Source: Rotaria socialis (taxonomy: Eukaryota; Rotifera; Eurotatoria; Philodinida; Philodinidae). Taken from it: 64,000 bases of DNA. Shown in pieces: positions 49,110 to 63,100 of the stretch; the stretch's first letter is position 1; every line of letters starts with the position of its first letter. Under the pieces are notes generated by a model. That model ran no database searches. It was not told the origin of the DNA and worked only from the letters and a program-made list of their open reading frames with translations. The translations under genes and the position numbers were made by a program. The DNA lies in assembly GCA_905331475.1 (NCBI GenBank), contig CAJNYU010004514.1, forward strand, positions 186,001 to 250,000, written 5' to 3'.

Positions 49110-52100
49110 AATAAAGAAACAATCGAGTAGTGCATTAAAACAAAATAAAGATCATCTTTTTTCTTCAAAATACTTACAATTTAGTTTTCAGATCTATCCA
49201 AGTTTCATGGCAATGTAAAACTGTATAATCTACTGATATCCAATATGTACAAATGATACATGATAAGTTATTTCGATTCAGTGCATCATGATGATAGACT
49301 TTAACTGAAAAAATCAGACAACATTGCATAAATACAAAAAAATAGGTTGCTACTGAATTGAAAAAAAAAGCTTCCTAAATCAATGACTTACATTGACGAT
49401 TGGACTGATGACAAAGACTACTTTTTCAAACGGAAGGATGATGATAAGGGCAAAAGAATGTTCACATGTGCATTATGCACAAGGGAGAACTACCATATAT
49501 CATCATCAATTTTAAACATCTATGAACTATTATTTGGGCAAATGCAAAAATCTGCAGTGATAATGGTGTACAATTATAGATTTTTGATTGAATATGAAAG
49601 AAAAGCAAACCTTATCATTTTTAATTTCAACAGATTATTATTAGCGAGAAAAAAATATCATTTTCTATAGGGAAAACGATTTAGAATAATGTACTACTAC
49701 TGGTATACTCTCTCTGAGTTAAAAATAAACTGAAACGTTTAGCACGAATGGAGGAGCTACTTAAGAGATATTTTAATATTACAAGTATAGCTACTATAAT
49801 GAATTGAAAGCATATCGAAGTTCAATATTTTTCATTACATATCATATTATAGAGAACAGTAAGTGTGACATTTTACCATAGATATACTATCGGTCAGTCT
49901 CTCTTTTCATGCTAATGAAAATTCATTATAATATTTTATTACTGAGCTAGTATCAACTATATAGTAGATTCAGCAATTGTATCTGTGAGCGTAAGTTAAT
50001 GAGTCTAATTTCGTAGGACACTTCGAAATGTGTCGAGTGATGTTTTAAGAAGTTTGGCGTTTTCAAGCACGGCAGACAAAAATTTCTAGATAAGATTAAT
50101 CCCGTTGAATATTCCATCCTATACAAAAACAAAAAGCTGAATTTAGCAGTGGTGCTGCTACACTAGATTCTTGTCTTTCAGATGAAAGTGCATAACAAGA
50201 AATCTCTGAATTGAAATGCCATTTTCTTGACAAGAACGAATTTAAATAGTAAAAGATTCATTTTTTTATACATTATAGTAGAATATTATATCTATATTAT
50301 CTTTTCCAATATTTTTGAGAAATTTTTCTTTTATGGTTAATATCGTATTGATAATAATAGTGTGAGAAATGTAGCCCGTAATTTACTGTAAAATATGATA
50401 AAAACTTTCTGAACTTTAGTCTCTTTTCAGCAAAATATTGCCTTGTTGCAAATTCTTTCCTGTATACTGCTCTGATTCCTTTCAATAGATCAATTGAAAA
50501 AATAAAACTAATTTTGATTTTTGAGATGAACCATTGTTCCTATCAAGATCATGATGAGAAAAGTTTATGTTAAATATCTCACGTCAGATCGTAAGGTAGC
50601 TTCTTTCCAAAAATGTGAACACATGAAAAATCAGACGAATTGAATAGGCTCACAAAAACAAATTATGAAAAACATAAGTCTAAACTAGTTGAAATTTTTT
50701 GAATTCAGAAATTTCCTGTCCTATAGCTTCATTTGAAATACAATAGTGTAGGATTAGAATGAACTTGAACAAGCTAAATTTCTTAAAAACATCACTCAAT
50801 GAATTTTGATGTGTCCTTTCAAATCAGACTACTTTCAAACGAATTATTTCATCACATTGATGCAAATAAATTATTTAATCTCAACAGTTACAATTGCTGT
50901 ATTTGTGGTACAGATGCTACTAGACAAAGAAACTAACAAAGAGCTCATCAGATCTAATGTTTAAACATTTTTTCTTGATTATCAATGTCATGATAGAAAG
51001 AGTATCTATCCTGTACTTATTTCATAATAGAGAAAATGTGCAGAGACTTTTTCTAACCATATTCCATGCAAATCAAACCAATAGTAGTTATATGAAGTAG
51101 TAGGAAATCATCATTGGACAATCGACATAAATGCATTCGAAAAGACCTCCATGTAACTTAAGAAATTTAATACAAAACCGTGTGGTATTTTTAGGGAAAC
51201 TTTGATGTTGAGCTCTACTAAACGGATCCCGAGGATTTACTGATCAATGAATCACCACCTTCGTGCTTCACATAATAGTTTCTTCACAAAAGAATTTAAC
51301 TTTAATAAATTTTTATTTGAACGGATATAGAACATTAATCGTTCTTAGTCGTAAGCCATTTTCTAGTCTTTTAAATTGTTATTCATTGTCAAACCGTTTC
51401 TTATTTAATCTTAATTTATAAATAGGCAAATTCATCTATCAGGAATATTAAAAATCGACTTTTTTTTCATGTCCTTACTCAACTCTATTTTGCATGGTAA
51501 AGTAATTGCATAGTACATCTCTATTCAACATTCAATAGTCAAAAACACAGCATGAGTAAAAATATGACAACTGTATACATTCTATGTTAATCATTATAAT
51601 GTTTTTGTGCATTTATGCTCGTCAAAATCGTAAGGTTGATGTGTTTTTTCAAAGATGAAATAAATATAGATTTTAAATTTATACATATTATCACAATATT
51701 GATGTAAATTTGAAGCTCAATGATCAAAATATTAGACCAAAAAATTTAGAAAGTCATTTCTAATTTAATTAGAAAACATTAATCGTTTTAAACTACAATC
51801 GACAAGCAAAAGATTGCTTAGGAAGAAATGTCATTACAATGAAATGACTAGCTGCAAGTGAAATAGGAGTTTGATGTTTAAATAGTAAATATTATTTAAT
51901 TTTTTTTCTAAATATTTTGAGAAGAAATTTTTGCGGACAGCAAGCAAGTAGAAACATAGGGTAGAATATTTTTGCAAGTAAAAAAACATAGAGCAGTAAA
52001 TTAGTCATACTATTAAGTAATCTTTATACCAATAATGTAGCTATATAAATTTCATAGACATATGAATTTAAAAAGTTTATTTTCGCAAACAAAACTTGAA

Positions 52101-52550
52101 CTTGTTTAGTAAATACAATAGAATCGACTCAGCTGATGGTTTTAAAGAAACGCCATGTTAAAAGCAAATAATACATATATGCGACTTTGATTGGTCTTAT
52201 AAAGCATTATCCTCGTAGAAGTAATAATATTCTCTATGACGATTGTGCTGCCTATAAATATGCATTTATCCAGTCGTAGTTTTTCTTTGATCTAACAATT
52301 AGTTAATATGCAAGACAAAATGTCATAAAGCTTTTATTCTGTTTTTTCGTCTTTTCTTTATGTGCATTGACAGAGACTGAGTAAGAAAGAGAGCAATAGA
52401 AAAAAAATCAGGGTAGTCATTATTTACATCTGATTCAGCATTGAATTGTCGTTGCTATCGTCGCCGCGTTTTCGAACAAAATAACTTTTAAAATAAAAAG
52501 GAACTGTTTCTTTATTAGTCAAACTTCTATTTATGTGATCGATAAATCTC
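49110..52550. other. Intergenic, no gene recognised
   Basis: About 3.4 kb of AT-rich DNA with many stops in all frames. The frame 49383-49670 (plus) starts with an acidic stretch but has no family resemblance. No repeats were noticed. The promoter of the ankyrin-ART gene should lie near 52250-52540. Confidence 0.5.
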
Positions 52551-53654
52551 ATGGGAGAAAGCTCGAATATAACTGAAACCATAAGCGAATTCTATTATGC
52601 TTGCCGTAATAATGACATTGCAACGGTACGTCGTTTATTAGATGAATATTCATTAGAAGATTTAGATAAAATGGAACCTAATGGAAGTACAGCTTTACAT
52701 GCTGCTTGTTATTATAAGAATATTGATATTGTCAAATTATTACTTGATGCAGGTTTTACTCGACGTGTTATTAATAAATACAAATATATGCCATTTCAAG
52801 AAAGTGACAGTGAAGAAGTTCATCGGCTATTTGTACGTCCTAAAACATCGAATCGATTTGGTGGAGATATTTCATACGAACAAGAGAAACGCTTGTGGTT
52901 TATTATTGATGGAAATGAACAAAATGTTATTCATAATCGTTTGCCAGATACATATAAAGGCAATCGTTTAGAATATGGTACGTTTCATGGTGATAAAATT
53001 CTTCAACAATTAGATAATTATAATATGTCTAAGGTTGGTGTTATTCGACGTCTTTTTCATCGAGCAATCAATGAAAAGGATTGTACGCGTTTAGTTCAAG
53101 CTTATACTACTGATACAGATTTTTTTAATATTGTAAATGATTATTTAGTAACAAAAATAGAACAAAATGAAAACAATAGTAATAATCCACGATATGTTTT
53201 ATCAGAATTTATTGATACAATTTATTGTAATCATCAATTACATCAAAGATATTCGTTTACAGGAAAATGTTATCGTAGTATGAAAATAAAATCTGCCAAT
53301 GATCTTAATCTTTATAAGATTGGTGCTAAACTAATAAATCGATCATTTATATCGACAACAAAGGATCGAACATTTGCTGAAAAATATGTCAGCGATCGAA
53401 ATGCAGAAAAAAAATACGCAGCTATTGTTTCATTCGAAATTCGTTACTTCAATACGGCATTAGATATTGAGAATATATCCGAATTTCCGCACGAAAAAGA
53501 AGTATTAATGATGAATGATAAAATATTTAAAGTAATAAATATTACAATGAAAAATAACTTTGATGTGGAAATTGAGCTACGTGAATCAAAATCAGCAAAA
53601 GTCGATCCAAAAGCAAAGCAAAGTACATTTTTAGGGTTTCTTCATTGGAACTAG
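52551..53654 (+). CDS. Ankyrin-repeat protein with R-S-E mono-ADP-ribosyltransferase domain
   Basis: A single-exon gene of 367 residues. Residues about 12-70 form roughly two ankyrin repeats (FYYACRNNDIATVRRLLDEY, GSTALHAACYYKNIDIVKLL). After a linker, residues about 115-345 look like an arginine-type ADP-ribosyltransferase. The NAD-binding Arg is R242 in GKCYRSMKI. The S-T-T strand is SFISTTKDRTFAEKY at about 265-279. The catalytic turn is FPHEKEVLM with E315-x-E317, the E-x-E pattern typical of arginine-specific enzymes. ARTs transfer ADP-ribose from NAD to protein side chains; the ankyrin repeats may choose the target. There is no signal peptide, so it should act in the cytosol. Absence of introns, unlike most neighbours, is compatible with retroposition or acquired origin. 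Large ART families are known from rotifers and other invertebrates. AATAAA is at 53679. Confidence 0.85.
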   Translation: MGESSNITETISEFYYACRNNDIATVRRLLDEYSLEDLDKMEPNGSTALHAACYYKNIDIVKLLLDAGFTRRVINKYKYMPFQESDSEEVHRLFVRPKTSNRFGGDISYEQEKRLWFIIDGNEQNVIHNRLPDTYKGNRLEYGTFHGDKILQQLDNYNMSKVGVIRRLFHRAINEKDCTRLVQAYTTDTDFFNIVNDYLVTKIEQNENNSNNPRYVLSEFIDTIYCNHQLHQRYSFTGKCYRSMKIKSANDLNLYKIGAKLINRSFISTTKDRTFAEKYVSDRNAEKKYAAIVSFEIRYFNTALDIENISEFPHEKEVLMMNDKIFKVINITMKNNFDVEIELRESKSAKVDPKAKQSTFLGFLHWN

Positions 53655-54854
53655 TTTTATTTTTGTATACATACCTGCAATAAACGCACATGGACAGGAA
53701 AGAAAACAATTTCTTGTAAAATGATGAAATTATTGGTATTTCAAATATTTCAATAAATGTATGTTAAGTCATTGACTATTAGCTGTCTAATATTCGATTT
53801 GGCAATGGACGATTAGAAAAATGATAAATCTCTATTTTTTAATTGTACTTAAACAAAAATAATCAAATAATTAAATTTAACATCATAACAATTCAAGATC
53901 GAGTACGCTTATTCAACAGTCAAACGAATTCATAATGAAAATAAGATTTATTTCAACTAGCTTAAATTCAATTTAATGCACGAAACTTTCGCGGAGTTAA
54001 CTCATTTTTTTATTCGTAATGTTTTTGAAATATTGTTATAAAACGAAATCAATAATTTTAATGTCAGGATTAATGAATTTTCGAAAGGCTTCAGATGTAA
54101 AGAAATCATTTTCAGTCAGTGGATTCGAACAGTACAATTCAATGATACATAAAATACTTGAATACATGTAGTTCTAGTTGGATTCAACCGCAACCAGACA
54201 GAGCTAGTCATAGGGCTCTTACTTCAACAACTTGATGAAATTTATTCGAAATCGGGCTTTCTTTCATGGCCAAGACAAGCCTATAGTAATTGATGTGCAC
54301 ACCGTTTGTTATAAAAATAAAACAGTAAAAATATCTTGTATATGATAGACATAGATAAAAATATGTTGTAAAAGTTTCTTGACATAATTAAAAATATGAT
54401 TATTGGATTGCTAAATTCAAGCGATCAAGTCACCTTTTAGTGATAAGCATCATATTACAGTCTATATCAACATATTCATATATTACTTCTCATTTTTATA
54501 TTTGCACAGTAAATTAGAAGGTTTGCAATGCAAAAGGTTTTTTTTCTCTTATTTTGTATTCAAGAGAAAAGAGAAAATAAGATACATGTGCATAGCCATG
54601 ATTGGTATAGAACAAAAAAAAATGTTATAGCACATACTATTTTATATTTCACTTATATACCTATATTTCTATTGTATAGAATAGATAAAAAATGTCTATT
54701 GATATGCTAACTAGTAATGAAATATATTTTTTTAATTCTATTAAATATTATTAACAAGCAAATAAAAAAATAACTGAATCATAAAAAAAAATTACAAAAA
54801 GAAATCGTTTCACACAGTAAGAATCATTTGAAAAAAAGACAAATTTTAACACCA
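53655..54854. other. Intergenic, no gene recognised
   Basis: About 1.2 kb between convergent genes, AT-rich, with no open frame or repeat of note. Confidence 0.5.
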
Positions 54855-56965
54855 TCATACAACCGGATCAACTATGATAGCTTCATCACATAATATAAAA
54901 TAACCACGGTAATGTATTTCTTTAGGTGTTACATCAAAATGATAATGTCCAGACTGTCCATGATCACTAAAAAAATGTGAATGTTCTAAACGAAAACCAG
55001 CATTATTGATATCATCAGTTAATAAAACAGATAAACAATTTAACGGTGCAGACATATCATAAAATTTTAACCATTGATCAACTTGTTGTTTTCCCAGTAA
55101 ATCTTCATTGACAAAATCTGGCATAACATGTGCTTTGACTGCACCTTTTTCAATACGGAAGATTCCTCCAAGAGCCATTGGTTCCTTAGAATATTGTTTT
55201 AAACTACGTCTTATAGTTGAAATGAAATTATTTTCTTCTTCATTATCATCAAATAAACGTTCTTGAACATCGATTTCAACTAAAATTGTTGATTTAGTAC
55301 GATCAATTGATGATATCATCACATGTTGAAATGGGCCACATGTTTTTATTTGATATAAACTTTGGCATGGCTGTTCTCCTTGCGTTACTATTGAACTGTA
55401 TGAACGTTGTGTAATGACTTTATTGTATTGATCAAGAGTCATATTGAATACAAGTTCGCCATTAGTATTAAGATATGTTCCATCAGCAGCACCTGGTCCA
55501 ATGACAAGTGTTTCTTTATTATTAATATGTAATTGATCAAGCACACTTGACATATCAAAACGTATTGAATGACCATGTTGAAATTCAACATTTTTTGCTC
55601 CACCTATTCATACAATCGAAATTAAATCGATCAATTTTTGCAAAATAATTGAACAATTTACCTAATTGACAAAACATTCCATTTGTTCCGAGACTTGATC
55701 CTGCTAAATTCCAAGGTTCAGCAGATAAATCCATCTTGTTTACTTCATTATTTTGTACTAATCTTACTTTAACATGTTTATAAACTTGTTTTAATTCTTT
55801 TTCAATGGCTTGAATCATTGATTCTCCTTGATCATTTGGTATAAATAATGGATAACGAACAATACGATAATCTCGATCAGTATATGTTTGCTTATGTTTC
55901 GCCAAATCTAATAGACGTTGATCACGCCATAGTTTTTTATCAGTTAAGCCACTACCATTTTCACCTACTGGATATTTTGAACGAAAATATTTATCAACTT
56001 TTTCGATAGTTTCTTGTGTCCAATCAGATGGGAAATTCATATCAGCTAAAACACGTTGCATTGATGAACCATATCGATCAAAATCTATTTGTATAAAAAA
56101 AAGAGAAAATTCATCAATACATTTTTCTTTTTTGAATTTATCGAAAAAAAACAGTAAATACTCTACAGTCAATAATTCCTTTTGGTGCATTGAGATCAAT
56201 TGTTTGAAATGGTCCCATAAATGACCATCGGCATGCTAATCCATGTGTTATTGCTCGATCAACATCTTCAGGTTCAGCTATTCCATCTTGGACTAATTGC
56301 AAAGCTGATGAAAGAATAGCGTATTGAAGACGATTTACAACAAAACCATCAACTTCTTTTTTAAGTCGAATAGGTTCCATACCAATCGAACGATATCTTT
56401 CCATAGCTAAATCAACAAAAGCTTCATCTGTCCATGGCGCACCAATTATTTCAACAAGTGGAATTGTTGTTGGTGGATTTATCGGATGTCTAAATAAAAT
56501 ATGAATGAATAGCATGTTCACATATTGTCAATATTGAACTTACGCAACAATACAACGATTTCTTGTTGTCATCTGTTCAGTAAATTTCGATGGCATAATA
56601 CACGATGATGAACTTGCAAATAAACTATTCAATGGAATGATTTTATCGAGCTGTAAAAATAGATTTTTTTTCATTTCAACATCTTCAGGTATACATTCTT
56701 GAACATGATCAATACCTTGCCGAAATAATTCGTTTAATTTTTCTTCATCTTCAATTGTGTAAACATGTTTGAAAATATCATCTACTGTTTGATTAAATAA
56801 TAAATTAAAGCGATCAAGTTGTTCAAGTTGTTGACGAATATCAGCTAGAGCTAAAGTGAGCATCGATGGAATGGCATCAAATAGATAAACATCATGTTTA
56901 GTTCGAGCAAATATTACACTCCAACAACGACCAATCAGTCCCGAGCCAATTATTACTACACGCAT
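54855..56965 (-). CDS. Fusion enzyme: L-gulonate 3-dehydrogenase (lambda-crystallin) + C11orf54/DUF1907 hydrolase
   Basis: Exons 56965-56544, 56489-56167, 56084-55662 and 55603-54855 join in frame to 638 residues. Residues 1 to about 310 match CRYL1: the NAD-binding IGSGLIGRCW, ECIPEDVEMKKNLFLQLD, SSSSCIMPSK, CIVAHPINPP with the catalytic His, KEVDGFVVNRLQYAILS and GLACRWSFMGPFQTI. From about 318 on it matches C11orf54 (DUF1907): the start PLFIPNDQGESM, VIGPGAADG, KEPMALGGIFRIEKGAVKAH, WLKFYDMSAPLNCLSV and the zinc site LEHSHFFSDHG (H597, H599, H604). CRYL1 oxidises L-gulonate in the glucuronate-xylulose pathway. C11orf54 has esterase activity in vitro. The junction lies within exon 56084-55662 in one frame, so it is not an assembly of two genes across an intron. 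A Met 13 codons upstream of the chosen start is less likely, because an acceptor-like TTATTGTAG precedes ATATG. Confidence 0.9.
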
Positions 56966-57060
56966 ATCTACAATAAAAAAACAAACGAACAATAAAGAAT
57001 TCATACAGAAACTACTCTATCAATATTTATTCGTAAAAATACACAAATACATTTTTAATA

Positions 57061-57157
57061 TTATAAACTATAAAATTGTGCAGCATGACTTGACTGTGTT
57101 TCGATTTGTCCAATTTTAAATTGTAAACGATTAAGCCATTTGAGTAAAATAGCTAAA

Positions 57158-57188
<31 letters not shown>

Positions 57189-60100
57189 AACTATTTGCCA
57201 TTCTAAAAACAAATTAGAAGATTTTTTCAACATACCATACATAAATCGTAAATCTCCTTGTGTTTCCGATGATGGTTGATGATTTAAACATGTTTGAAGA
57301 CGAACTTGAACATGAGCCGGTAATTGACTCTGATGTGTATATAAAACAGGTACCCACATAGCAAATAACTATTGAAATGTAAATAAATTAAAAAAACATT
57401 GGATTGACTGTATAAAAAATAAAAGATAACATACATTAGCTAATACTATTGAATTTATTTCTTGTAATGCCTCAATTAAACTTAAGAAATGTAAATTAAC
57501 CATCTCTGCAAGCTGAAAATGAATAACAAAAAGTAAATATTATTTATCAAAATAAACAACAAAAAAAAACAAATAACGATCAATATAATTAAAGCTTGAT
57601 ATAGACGCACATATTTAAATGTATGACATCAAAAATACCTCACGATGTTTGTTAGGACTTTCTTTATCCTGAAATTTATTATTGGTGTTTCATTTTTATT
57701 TCTTCTCATCGAATTCTTGTTTCTTTTTCTTTTTAATTTTAAATACGAAAAATAAAAAGAATGACTATGTACTTACCACTTTTGAATGTGACAGTAAATG
57801 AAGTATACCCGGTGTAATACGAGCCCAAAAATCCATAATAGCTACTAATGCTTCAGGATCATGTCCTCGGTTAACTTGCTCACAATACATTGTCCATAAC
57901 TGAAATATATAACAGAAAACAAAAATTAATTTTAAATCAAATAATAAAATTAACTTAATCTATCTTACTTGACAAAGTATAAATGAATGAAAAAGTGATG
58001 ACATATGAATAACAGATGTTTTCGATTGATCAGCAAAACCAGTTAAAATATATAAAATATAATCAGCTATTGATTGACTTGCATCAACAGGTATTGGATG
58101 ACATATTATTGTTCCTTCATTTCGTGTTATAGCTGCATGTGTTAATGAACCGATCATTAACCATGAAAGAAATCTTATACGATCAATGCAATCAACAAAA
58201 TCTTTGGCTCTAAAAAGCAACAATAAAAATACAGATACTTTTTTTACATACATAATAATAAAAATACAAACCCTTGTTGTACAGAAGTAGGAGGATTGTA
58301 AAGCCATGGAAGAAAACGAACAATTGCTTTTGAATCTCTTTGTCCACCTTTAGTAAATTCTAAAGCAAGATATTGTGCAAGACCAGCTTTTAATTGGCCG
58401 CCTAATGTATCTTCTGTTAAATTTGATAATTGTTGTTTTTCGCTTTTTTCTTTCATTGTACTCTATTGAAAGAAAACAAAAACCAGATAAATTTCTGTAT
58501 TATTAAAGTATTTGTTTAGCTTACTTTAATTTTTGTTATTGTGTGAATATCAGCAATAAATGCAACTGTTTCATTAAGATAATGTTTCATACATTCAGCT
58601 CCATTTGTTGTTACCTAATTTGTAAAGAAAAATTTTAAAAATTCGTTCAGAAAAATTCTATTTCACAAAAGTAAGTAAGAAAGAAAGAAAAAAAGAAAAA
58701 TATCACAGCACTAGTATCACAAACGCACAACATTATGAGGATCATATGCACGAACGTCATCGCTGACAATGGCCGATGCATGAATTGTACCACCCGAATC
58801 AAGTAAAATTAACTAAATTAATATTGAAAAACATTTATTTCGATAAAAGAAAAGAAAAACTATAAGAAAGCAATTTTTACTTGAATCATTAGAAGTAAAT
58901 TTCTATCTGGACATGGATATCGATGAAGCATAGCTTCAACAAGAACATTTACAATACATCGTGGTAGTAGAAATTTTTCTCTATCCTGTCATAGGAAAAG
59001 AAATTAAAGATTATTATAAAAAAAAGTTTTCTATTGTCTTGTATGAAATGTTTACTCGTGTAAATGTTCGATTACTTAACGAACATAATTCAATAATATG
59101 TTCCAATTGAAATGTTCCATTTCGTAAGATAAATGTTAATAGTTTTGAAAATGGATCAAGAACAAGTCGCACATTTGCTATATATGGTACTTTGAGTATA
59201 TTCATCATAATTCGAAGTATGGGTGTTAAATCATAAGTAACCTGTGTACTTGATTTAATCGTCGTATAAACTCGTGTTAATTTATCAAATAAAAAATCAA
59301 ATTCAAGAAATACACTTGTCCATAATTGGATCGGAGAATCGATTGGAATATATTCCATGAATTGTGCAATATTGCTGAGTAATGTTGTACAAATGTCAAG
59401 AGACAGGCTTTTTTGTTTATTCATGTCCTATTCATTGGTAAAGATACAGAAAAAATAATAATTATATATATATATATATGAATTTCATCTTGAAACAATA
59501 TTTCGATATTCAAAAGTTGCAGATGTCAAGAAAATGTTTCTAAATTTCTTTGCCCGTAAGTTCTACATATGTGATAGGAGAAATATGCAGCAATGCTAAT
59601 GATTGTCATCGTAGACAGATACACGATTCATTCTTACAAAATAGTACGTAGACCAGTCTTGTAGAGCACTACATTGGTATAGAGGTTTGTGTAAACTAAA
59701 ATCTAAGGGCTTAGTTTCTCTCTGATAGAACATAAAATTCAGCTACTTTCTTAAAATAATCTTCGCCGTCGATATAATCGAAATTAGTATAAGATTTTCA
59801 GTTTTTTTCCTATGATTTCATTGTTTTAAATATTGATCTATGTCTATATTTATGATCTGTTGGCTGGTTGACCATCACGGTAACATTTCTAAATACGAGA
59901 TTTATAAAAGAGAAAAAAAACCTACATTGAGAAGCCATTTAAGTGCAATAATTGAATTGAACTCAGGAAAATCATTCAGTGATAAAGCAATTGTATGTAA
60001 TAGTCTTTCATCTGAAAACAAAACACACCATAGTCTCAATTGAACTTATAGAAATATATTCTATCGAATACAAACCTCGAAAATTTTGTTGAAAAAATTG

Positions 60101-63100
60101 ATAAGAAATATTATTCGCAGCTAATTGTTGAAATGTACAACGAATAAATTGTTGCGCAATACTTCTTGAATTAGCTGGTGCGACAACAGTCGAATTTTCT
60201 TGCCATGTATATATATGAGATGCAGCAACTCTTCCAATGGTTTCAATCATATCCATGAGTAATGGTGCTGCAATAGCTGGTTCACGATGAACAAGTGTTC
60301 CACATACAATTATACAATAACCAATACATTCTTCATTGTAATATTCAATCGGTTGTCCACATTTATCACATTTAGGTGCAGCTATCATTTGATTATGTAA
60401 ATCTGTATCAGCATATGGATTGTCTGATTCCTCGTTCGTTGCTGTTGCTGATCGTTTAACACCTGATGATGTTGTAATACCAGCTTTCAATGGACCTTGT
60501 GATGATGATGTACGTGTTGGACGACTGAAGATATTTCCAAAAACAAAGTGTTAACAATATAAACATAAGAAAGAATTCTATTAACCTGAGCGTTGGTGAT
60601 CGAACATTTGAATCGTCTTTATGTTTAGTTTTTTTACTATAATAACTTGGTTTTAATTTTCCACCAGGTGCCGCACCGCCCATACTAACTAATGTTGATG
60701 AAGATAATGATGTTACTTTAGGAGTTTTCGGAGGACTTTCTTCTGTAAAGAGAAAAATTAAATCACATGTATGAACTAACATTTCGGATTAAAAAACTAA
60801 CCTTTGAATCCACCGACACTAGGTTTAAGTAAAACAGTTTCAAGTTTACCACGTTCAGCTGAATAAATAACACGTGACAGTTCTTTGACTCCTATGAAAT
60901 ATTTACTTTTATCAAATTTATGTGATGACATAAAAATAATTTATTACCTTTGATACCCTTCGCGTCAAGTTCAGTTAATTTTTCTGTTGGTAAAATTTGT
61001 GTTGTTGATGATGCTGTTCCAGCTGATGTGCCGGAATTTAAACCAGTTGCACTAGCTGTTCCACTACTAGCAAAAAAACTTTTCAAAAATTCTGTGTAAG
61101 ATCGGCCAGTTGAAGGCATTTGATCTTCTGTTTGTCGAATTGTTAATGGTTCATCAAAGCATTCTATTTCGGGTTTATAAAATCTATTTTAAATCAAAAT
61201 CTATAGAAAAAAAAAGAATAGAAGCTTTTTACGAATTACTTTGCTTTAACTTTTTTCGGGGGTGATAATAATCTAAAACGTTTATGTTCAGCAATACTCG
61301 CTGATTCTGATTGTGTGTCACCTTCTAAATCATAACGTGTACCTAATTCATTTAGTTCTACTTCGCGTATATCATCAAATGGTCGTGAAGATCCTTGAAG
61401 AAATTTGTATAATTTTATTTAAATTAACTTGTCAAACAAACCAAAAATTCCTTACCTCTTCTTGAGCCCGCTACTTTTGGTGTAATTCTACCGCTAAGAC
61501 CGCAACCAGTTGCACCGAATGGTGGTGTTTCACATTGATGATAATGACTTACAATTGTGTTCATAGCAACACGTGTTAAATGTTGAATTGTCACCGCATT
61601 TGATGTATATTGATACTAAACATAAGTTTTAAATAAATATTCACTTATTTTTAAATAACAAAAAACAATATCAAGAATATTTACTTTATACAAAATAATA
61701 ATAAGAGTCATCAACCATGAATCTCGTAGACTAGGGTCAATTCGTCCAAGCGTATTTGATGCACAGATATGATCATAAAATTGCATGGTTGCATTTGAAC
61801 ATGTAGAGAATTGTAGAAATGAGAGAAAAAATTGTAAAAGTATACTTCCAAGATTAAAATTATAATCAAGAACTTTAGGTAAATTAGATAAAAAAGCATG
61901 AAAAACTGGACTTCGTCTAGAAAAATAAAACATGATAATAGTAGAATATATTTAAATAGATAACAACAAACCGAATTTTGCTTGGTAGCGTAACAAACGT
62001 TCGATTTGTTTGATTATAACCAAGTAACGAACATATATGTCGAACAACAACATTCTAGGAAAATTAAAACGAAGCAGAAATTTTAAGAAATAATTAATAG
62101 ATTTGGTTTTACTTGTTGCTTAAGCATGATTCGATCTTCGTTAACTTGACTTTGATCATCTTTCATCATAAACTACAACAACAACGACAACAGCAACAAA
62201 GAAATGATTTTCTCTTATTTTAAATAGTGAACAAATTTTACTTTCGTCAGTAAATTAACCAACAATTGTAGTGTTGATTTGTCACTATTATCAACAGTAG
62301 GTGAAATAAAACTTCCTATAGAATCTGTTTCAATTTTGTCAGTGTTATTGTTAGATGGTTGTGAATTAACTATTGTTGTACGTCGATGATGTGTGAGAAA
62401 TCTTGCTGATGTTGATATCGGTTTAATTGAATCTGTTCTTGCCATAGCAAAACGTATTTGATTTAATTTACGAATAAAATGTTCACTTTCAGTATTAAAA
62501 CCACCAATACTTTGTGGACTTATTAATTCGCCTGATTCTTCCATATTAATTTGAGATTCAATTGATAATGTATCAAAACGATTAAGAAAATATTCCCAAC
62601 TTAAAATTTTTATTGTTGAATTATTTCTTAATAATATCGTATAAAGTTTCGATAGACGATGTAATATTATTGAACGATCATTTATTACAGTATCGAATTG
62701 AAATTCAAGTGAACACATGACACTTTTAAATGATGCATCGCCTAATGTCTCTAATGAACACATGGCTTTTTGACTGACAGTAGGCTCAACGTCTTCGATT
62801 GAAGTTATTAAATTGAGAAAAGCATAAGCAAGTACAGATAGAACATTATAATTATTTTTGATTAATTTTGGTTTAAGTAGTGAATAAAGCGCAATAACTC
62901 GTGTGCCTAAAACAAAGAGAAAAGAAAAAAGTTTATTGAAACGTCTTTATTCGTTAAAAAAAAAGAATTTTCTAAAGCAAGAGAAAGCATATTAATTTAC
63001 CAGCTGATGAACGAACTTTCCAATGTGTACTTGAAAAATCTCGTTCAAGTATATCCCATAAAGCAGTTTTTCCAGGTTCATAATTAAGTGCATGAAGAAG

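Noticed and set aside
57161-57190. CA/TA dinucleotide runs (also near 15065, 34935 and 59463)
   Set aside because: Ordinary short microsatellites inside or beside introns; no sign of special function.
59840-60043. 67-codon plus-strand open frame
   Set aside because: Overlaps a small UNC79 exon (60011-59926) on the minus strand that matches the family; the plus frame has no similarity.
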